DNA from: Sphingomonadaceae bacterium
GTDB taxonomy: Bacteria; Pseudomonadota; Alphaproteobacteria; Sphingomonadales; Sphingomonadaceae
NCBI GenBank assembly: GCA_027533105.1
Contig: JAPZTW010000002.1
Location: forward strand, 248,001 to 312,000
Reading direction: 5' to 3'
Length of the DNA: 64,000 nt
Shown: positions 60,544 through 64,000 of the stretch, in pieces
How the letters are laid out: every line of letters starts with the position of its first letter
How positions within the stretch are numbered: position 1 is the stretch's first letter
Notes under the pieces: model-generated
Databases searched by the model: none
What the model was told of the DNA's origin: nothing
Seen by the model: the letters and a program-made list of their open reading frames with translations, nothing else
Made by a program: the position numbers and the translations under genes

Positions 60544-63510
60544 TCAGAACTTGGTTTCGATCGACAGCGTATAGGCCCGGCCGCGCGGGTCGGCGACGCG
60601 CGGTTCCCACGAGCTGCCGGCGCCGGTGTTGCCATCATAGCTGATCGCGAACGGCGGATCGGTATCGAAGATGTTCTTCACCCCGGCGGTGACAGTCAGG
60701 TTCGGGGCCAGCCCCTTGTAAGTCACGGCCAGGTTGTAAGTGACATAGTTCGAAACCCGCTCGTTGAAATCTGGCCGCACTACCGTGCCCGCCGCGATCC
60801 CCGGAAGCTTCTGGTTGGCATAGCCGTTGCGGAACATCTGAGTCAGCGTGGCGGCAAAATCACCGGTCGAGAACGTCACCCAGGCGTTGTGCTTCCACTT
60901 CAGGCCAAGATCGCCCGCGAAGGTGAACACGCCGATCTGGCTGGGACCATAGGCCGCGGTCGGGGTCAGCTTTTCCTTCTTCTTGAGCAGCATGGAGCCA
61001 TCCATGCCGATGTCGAGCTTGCTGCCCGACGAGATGTCGATCGCTCCGCGCAGGCTGAACTCAAGCCCCTGGGTGCGCCGCGCCCCGGCGTTGACCCAGC
61101 GCTGGTCGATCGTGGTGATGTTGCCACCGGCGTCGCGGATGAAGCGATCCGGGAACAACGCGGCATTGTCGATCAGCTGCCGAAGGGTCAGGATCTGGAG
61201 CGTATCCTCGACGTTGATCATCCACCAGTCGACCGAGGCCGACCAGCCCGGCGCCGGGCGCACGACCACGCCGAGGCTGGCCTGCTTGGCGGTTTCGGGC
61301 TTCAGGTCAAGCGTGCCGCCGGTCCAGATGTTCGGACGGATCTGCGCGCAGGGCAGCCCCGAACCGAAGGCGCTGGTCGGTACCCCGCCAGGGCAGCGCA
61401 CCGGATCGGCCAGGTCGCTGCCCGAATAGGGGCTTTCGGTGATCCCGTTGAACACCTGATTGAAGGCCGGCACGCGGAAGCTGGTGTTGTAGCTGCCGCG
61501 GAACATCAGCCAGTCAAGCGGCTGGAACTTGGCCGAAATCTTCGGGTTGGTGGTGGTGCCAAAGCCGGTGTAATCGTCAATCCGGAAGGCGCCGGTGATT
61601 TCGAAGCTTTCGAACAGCGGCACATTGACTTCGGCATAGGCCGCCTTGACGTCGCGGTTCTTGGGGGTCAGCGCGTTGACGTTGTCGAAGGCCGCCAGGA
61701 AGATCACCGGCTGACCGGCGACGGCAGCGGGCGAACCGTTGAACGAATAGGTTTCGCGGCGGTAATCGATCCCGGCGGCGATCTGCACGTCACCAGCCGG
61801 CAGCGAGAACAGCGGGCCCGAAACCGAGGCATCGACCTGCTTCACTTCGTACTTGCCGCCATAAAGCGTGGTGCCTTCGGCCGAGACCGCCTTCAGCGCG
61901 GCGAGGCCGGCGTCGGTCTGGGTCAGGCTGAAGGGGTTGATGAGGCCGGCGTTGATCACACCGACAATCCCCGCCGTCGTCGCCCCCGGCGCGATCGGCG
62001 CCAGCGGATCGGTCGCGCCATTGTTCAGCGTGCCGCGATAATAGAAGCCGGTGCCCAGCACCGACGAGCTTTCGCTGCGCGCGATCGAGCCACCGACGCG
62101 ATAGTCCCACCCTTCCATCGGCAGCGGGCCATCGATGCCCAGCGCGATGCGGAAGGTCTCGGTATCCGTCTCGTACTCGCGCGGGCCGCAGGCCACACAG
62201 CGCCACCGGCCCGAGATCGGCCGGCCATAACGGGCATCGAGCGCTGCCGCATTGGCCGGGAAGGCCGCGCGGATCGCGTTGAAGATCTGGTTGTAGGTCG
62301 TCTGGGTCAGGCTGTTGAGCGGATAGGCCCAGGGCAGGTTGGTGGTATTGGCCGAGAGCTGCGCGTTGGAGAAGCTCTTGGCCGACTTTGCGTCCGAACC
62401 GGTCACTTCGGCATAGATCTCGCTCGCCCCGACCTTCACGGTGGCGCGACCATAATAGGTCAACGTATCAATCGGCTGCTGGATAACCGCCGCACGGCCC
62501 GTGTCCCAGGCGCAGGCGAAGACCGCGCTGGGGTTGTTCCACAGCACTTCGTCGTAAGCCATGCCGCCGTCGAACGAGCCGCAACCCGCGCCGCCCGGCA
62601 GGTCGAGCACGTTGATCCCGCCCGAAGCGGCATTGGCCCCGTTGGGCGCGGTCAGCGTCAGACCGGTCAGCAGGGTGCCGAGCGGGGTCTGGAAGCTGTT
62701 GGCACCAATGTTGAACACGGTGGCAATCGGGGTGCCGCGCGTATCGATCGAAAGGCCGCGATTGGGCTGGTTGCCGTTGACGAAATCGCGCTGTTCGCCG
62801 CGCAGGATCTTGGCCCAGCGGTAAGAAACCGCGCCCATGATGTTGAAGCCCTGATCGTCAAGATCGCCATAGCCGACGATGCCCGACAGGCGATAGATGT
62901 TGCCGCCGCCCGCTTCGGTCGCATCGACGAAGCCCTGCGCGCCGATCCCGGTGTAGTTCTTCTTGGTGATGTAGTTGATCACCCCGCCCACGGCATCGGT
63001 GCCATAGATCGCCGAGGCCCCGTCCTTGAGGATTTCGACCCGCTCGATCGCCGCGAAGGGGATCTGGTTCACGTCGACCGCCGAACCGGACAGACCGTGC
63101 GCGGCCACGCGGCGTCCGTTCAGGAGCACCAGGGTGGAGGCGCTGCCCTGCCCGCGCAGGTTGGCTGCCGAAAGGCCGTTGGTCCCGCGCTGCGCGCCGG
63201 TCGTCACGTCGGCGTTGGAGGCAAGGTTATCCGCCCCCGAACCGTTCGAGGTCAGGAACATCGTCAGCTGTTCGGGGCTCGACAGGCCGTTCCGCTCGAT
63301 ATCGGCGTTAGTGATGATTTCCAGCGGCAGCGCGCTCTTGGCCGGATCCTGCTTGATCCGCGAACCGGTGACGATGATCGCCTTGTCCGCTTCCGAAGCG
63401 CTGTTGGGGCTGGTGATGTCAGGCGTCTGCTGGGCCAGGGCCGGCGCGGCCAGGGCGACTATGGCGACGGAGCTGGACAGGACAAGACGGGAAACGGAAC
63501 GAGCAATCAT
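60544..63510 (-). CDS. TonB-dependent outer-membrane receptor
   Basis: A 988-residue active importer. The signal peptide (about 1-27) ends ALAAPALAQ. A TonB-box-like ADKAIIVTGSRIKQ leads into the plug domain with LPLEIITNADIERNG, STLVLLNGRRVAAHG and IERVEILKDGASAIYGTDAVGGVINYITKK. The long beta barrel ends in YTLSIETKF with the C-terminal phenylalanine needed for outer-membrane assembly. The substrate is unknown; related sphingomonad receptors import siderophores, sugars or peptides. The ATG at 63510 has GGGGG upstream; upstream sequence in frame lacks a signal. Confidence 0.93.
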   Translation of the reverse strand: MIARSVSRLVLSSSVAIVALAAPALAQQTPDITSPNSASEADKAIIVTGSRIKQDPAKSALPLEIITNADIERNGLSSPEQLTMFLTSNGSGADNLASNADVTTGAQRGTNGLSAANLRGQGSASTLVLLNGRRVAAHGLSGSAVDVNQIPFAAIERVEILKDGASAIYGTDAVGGVINYITKKNYTGIGAQGFVDATEAGGGNIYRLSGIVGYGDLDDQGFNIMGAVSYRWAKILRGEQRDFVNGNQPNRGLSIDTRGTPIATVFNIGANSFQTPLGTLLTGLTLTAPNGANAASGGINVLDLPGGAGCGSFDGGMAYDEVLWNNPSAVFACAWDTGRAAVIQQPIDTLTYYGRATVKVGASEIYAEVTGSDAKSAKSFSNAQLSANTTNLPWAYPLNSLTQTTYNQIFNAIRAAFPANAAALDARYGRPISGRWRCVACGPREYETDTETFRIALGIDGPLPMEGWDYRVGGSIARSESSSVLGTGFYYRGTLNNGATDPLAPIAPGATTAGIVGVINAGLINPFSLTQTDAGLAALKAVSAEGTTLYGGKYEVKQVDASVSGPLFSLPAGDVQIAAGIDYRRETYSFNGSPAAVAGQPVIFLAAFDNVNALTPKNRDVKAAYAEVNVPLFESFEITGAFRIDDYTGFGTTTNPKISAKFQPLDWLMFRGSYNTSFRVPAFNQVFNGITESPYSGSDLADPVRCPGGVPTSAFGSGLPCAQIRPNIWTGGTLDLKPETAKQASLGVVVRPAPGWSASVDWWMINVEDTLQILTLRQLIDNAALFPDRFIRDAGGNITTIDQRWVNAGARRTQGLEFSLRGAIDISSGSKLDIGMDGSMLLKKKEKLTPTAAYGPSQIGVFTFAGDLGLKWKHNAWVTFSTGDFAATLTQMFRNGYANQKLPGIAAGTVVRPDFNERVSNYVTYNLAVTYKGLAPNLTVTAGVKNIFDTDPPFAISYDGNTGAGSSWEPRVADPRGRAYTLSIETKF

Positions 63511-63639
63511 CGGTAGAACCCCCTGAAAGCCACAACAATCGTGCGGATCGTCGCAGACTAACGAAATCATCGCATTGCGAAAGGGGCTGAATTGATACAG
63601 GTGCCACAGGCGCCCAAGATTTGTCCGAACCGCCAGTTC

Positions 63640-63659
63640 TTGTTGCAGCCATGCAACAA
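63640..63659. promoter_or_regulatory. Perfect inverted repeat upstream of the TonB receptor
   Basis: TTGTTGCA and TGCAACAA are separated by 4 bp (GCCA). The site lies 130 bp before the receptor start and 17 bp after the dacB-like stop. Its length and symmetry suit an operator; no T-run follows on either strand, so it is not a terminator. Confidence 0.45.
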
Positions 63660-63676
63660 TCATGCGCGGCAAAGGC

Positions 63677-64000
63677 TCAATTCGCAGCGGCGATCGCCTG
63701 CAAGGCTGCGTCCACCACCGGCACCACGCGCGCACCGTCCGGCACATCGTTGGCGATGATCGAAAAGGTCAGCTCGCGCCCGCTGGCCGCTTTCAGCCAG
63801 CCGGACAACGCATGGGTGGCGTTGAGCGTGCCCGTCTTGGCCCAGACTTTCCCTTCCAGCGGGGTTCCCGCGAAACGGCGGCGCAGGGTGCCATCGACCC
63901 CGCCGACCGGCATCGAGGCGCGGTACTCCCGGCCCCACGGTTGGCTGGCAGACCAGCGGAGCAGCGCGACCGCCGCACGCGGAGAAATCCGGTTGTAGGT
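63677..64000 (-). CDS. D-alanyl-D-alanine carboxypeptidase/endopeptidase, PBP4-like (partial at right edge)
   Basis: The C-terminal 107 residues of a DacB-type (S13) penicillin-binding protein that trims peptidoglycan peptides. The frame is open to the window edge (base 64000), so the start and the SxxK and SxN motifs lie outside. Seen: SMPVGGVDGTLRRRFAGTPLEGKVWAKTGTLNATHALSGWLKAASGRELTFSII, which holds the KTG motif (AKTGTL) and the usual final strand. Confidence 0.88.
   Translation of the reverse strand, partial: TYNRISPRAAVALLRWSASQPWGREYRASMPVGGVDGTLRRRFAGTPLEGKVWAKTGTLNATHALSGWLKAASGRELTFSIIANDVPDGARVVPVVDAALQAIAAAN

Overview
The window is a high-GC chromosomal segment of an alphaproteobacterium, most likely a member of the Sphingomonadales (Novosphingobium/Erythrobacteraceae type). 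The evidence is the cell-cycle phosphorelay genes cckA and cpdR, alphaproteobacterial SOS boxes (GTTC-N7-GTTC) at recA and at a SplB-like gene, a SapC-family protein, a TonB-dependent receptor, the gene run smpB-DUF2062-cckA, and dense coding with ATGA/GTGA start-stop overlaps. Both edges cut genes: an FAD-linked oxidase on the left and a dacB-like carboxypeptidase on the right.

Layout. 1-5.5 kb: oxidase tail, SapC, a candidate sRNA with a CCUCCUCCC motif, N-formylglutamate amidohydrolase, cpdR, tRNA-Val(GAC), enoyl-CoA hydratase, icd. 5.5-14 kb: CPA2 antiporter, alaS, methyltransferase, arginase-family enzyme, lipoprotein, recA with tandem LexA boxes. 14-24 kb: TetR with a palindromic operator, FAD monooxygenase, cckA-DUF2062-smpB operon, dapA, lytic transglycosylase, greB. 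24-31 kb: small genes, rlmN, pteridine-reductase-like SDR, a Mn2+ (yybP-ykoY) riboswitch controlling a GDT1-family exporter, cfa, argG. 31.3-32.0 kb: a 776-bp gap that looks like a large structured RNA. 32.5-34.0 kb: a 1.4-kb island (XRE regulator plus HD nucleotidase) at the 3' end of an RNA methyltransferase gene, bounded by a 35-bp direct repeat. 35-45 kb: nnrD-lipoprotein-ilvD, N-formylglutamate amidohydrolase 2, ispE, a DUF559 nuclease element, ETF-ubiquinone oxidoreductase, UDG-like protein, second lytic transglycosylase, moaB. 45.8-48 kb: SOS-controlled SplB-like radical SAM gene, a second DUF559 gene and an inverted-repeat unit. 48-64 kb: acyl-CoA ligase, dnaE, glutathione peroxidase, lolD with its permease, an SDR without a usual start codon, folE, purF, SDR, two convergent PilZ genes, TonB receptor, dacB-like end.

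Most genes are housekeeping. The unusual content is (1) a 496-bp element at 40497-40992 with 31-bp terminal inverted repeats and a TGC duplication. It encodes a Vsr-like DUF559 nuclease and sits in what was probably a 2-bp gap between two operon genes. Related repeats lie at 3.2, 23.3 and 47.4 kb. (2) The large tetraloop-rich RNA candidate at 31.4-32.0 kb. (3) The integrase-less island at 32.5-34.0 kb. All calls come from reading the sequence; no database search was possible.
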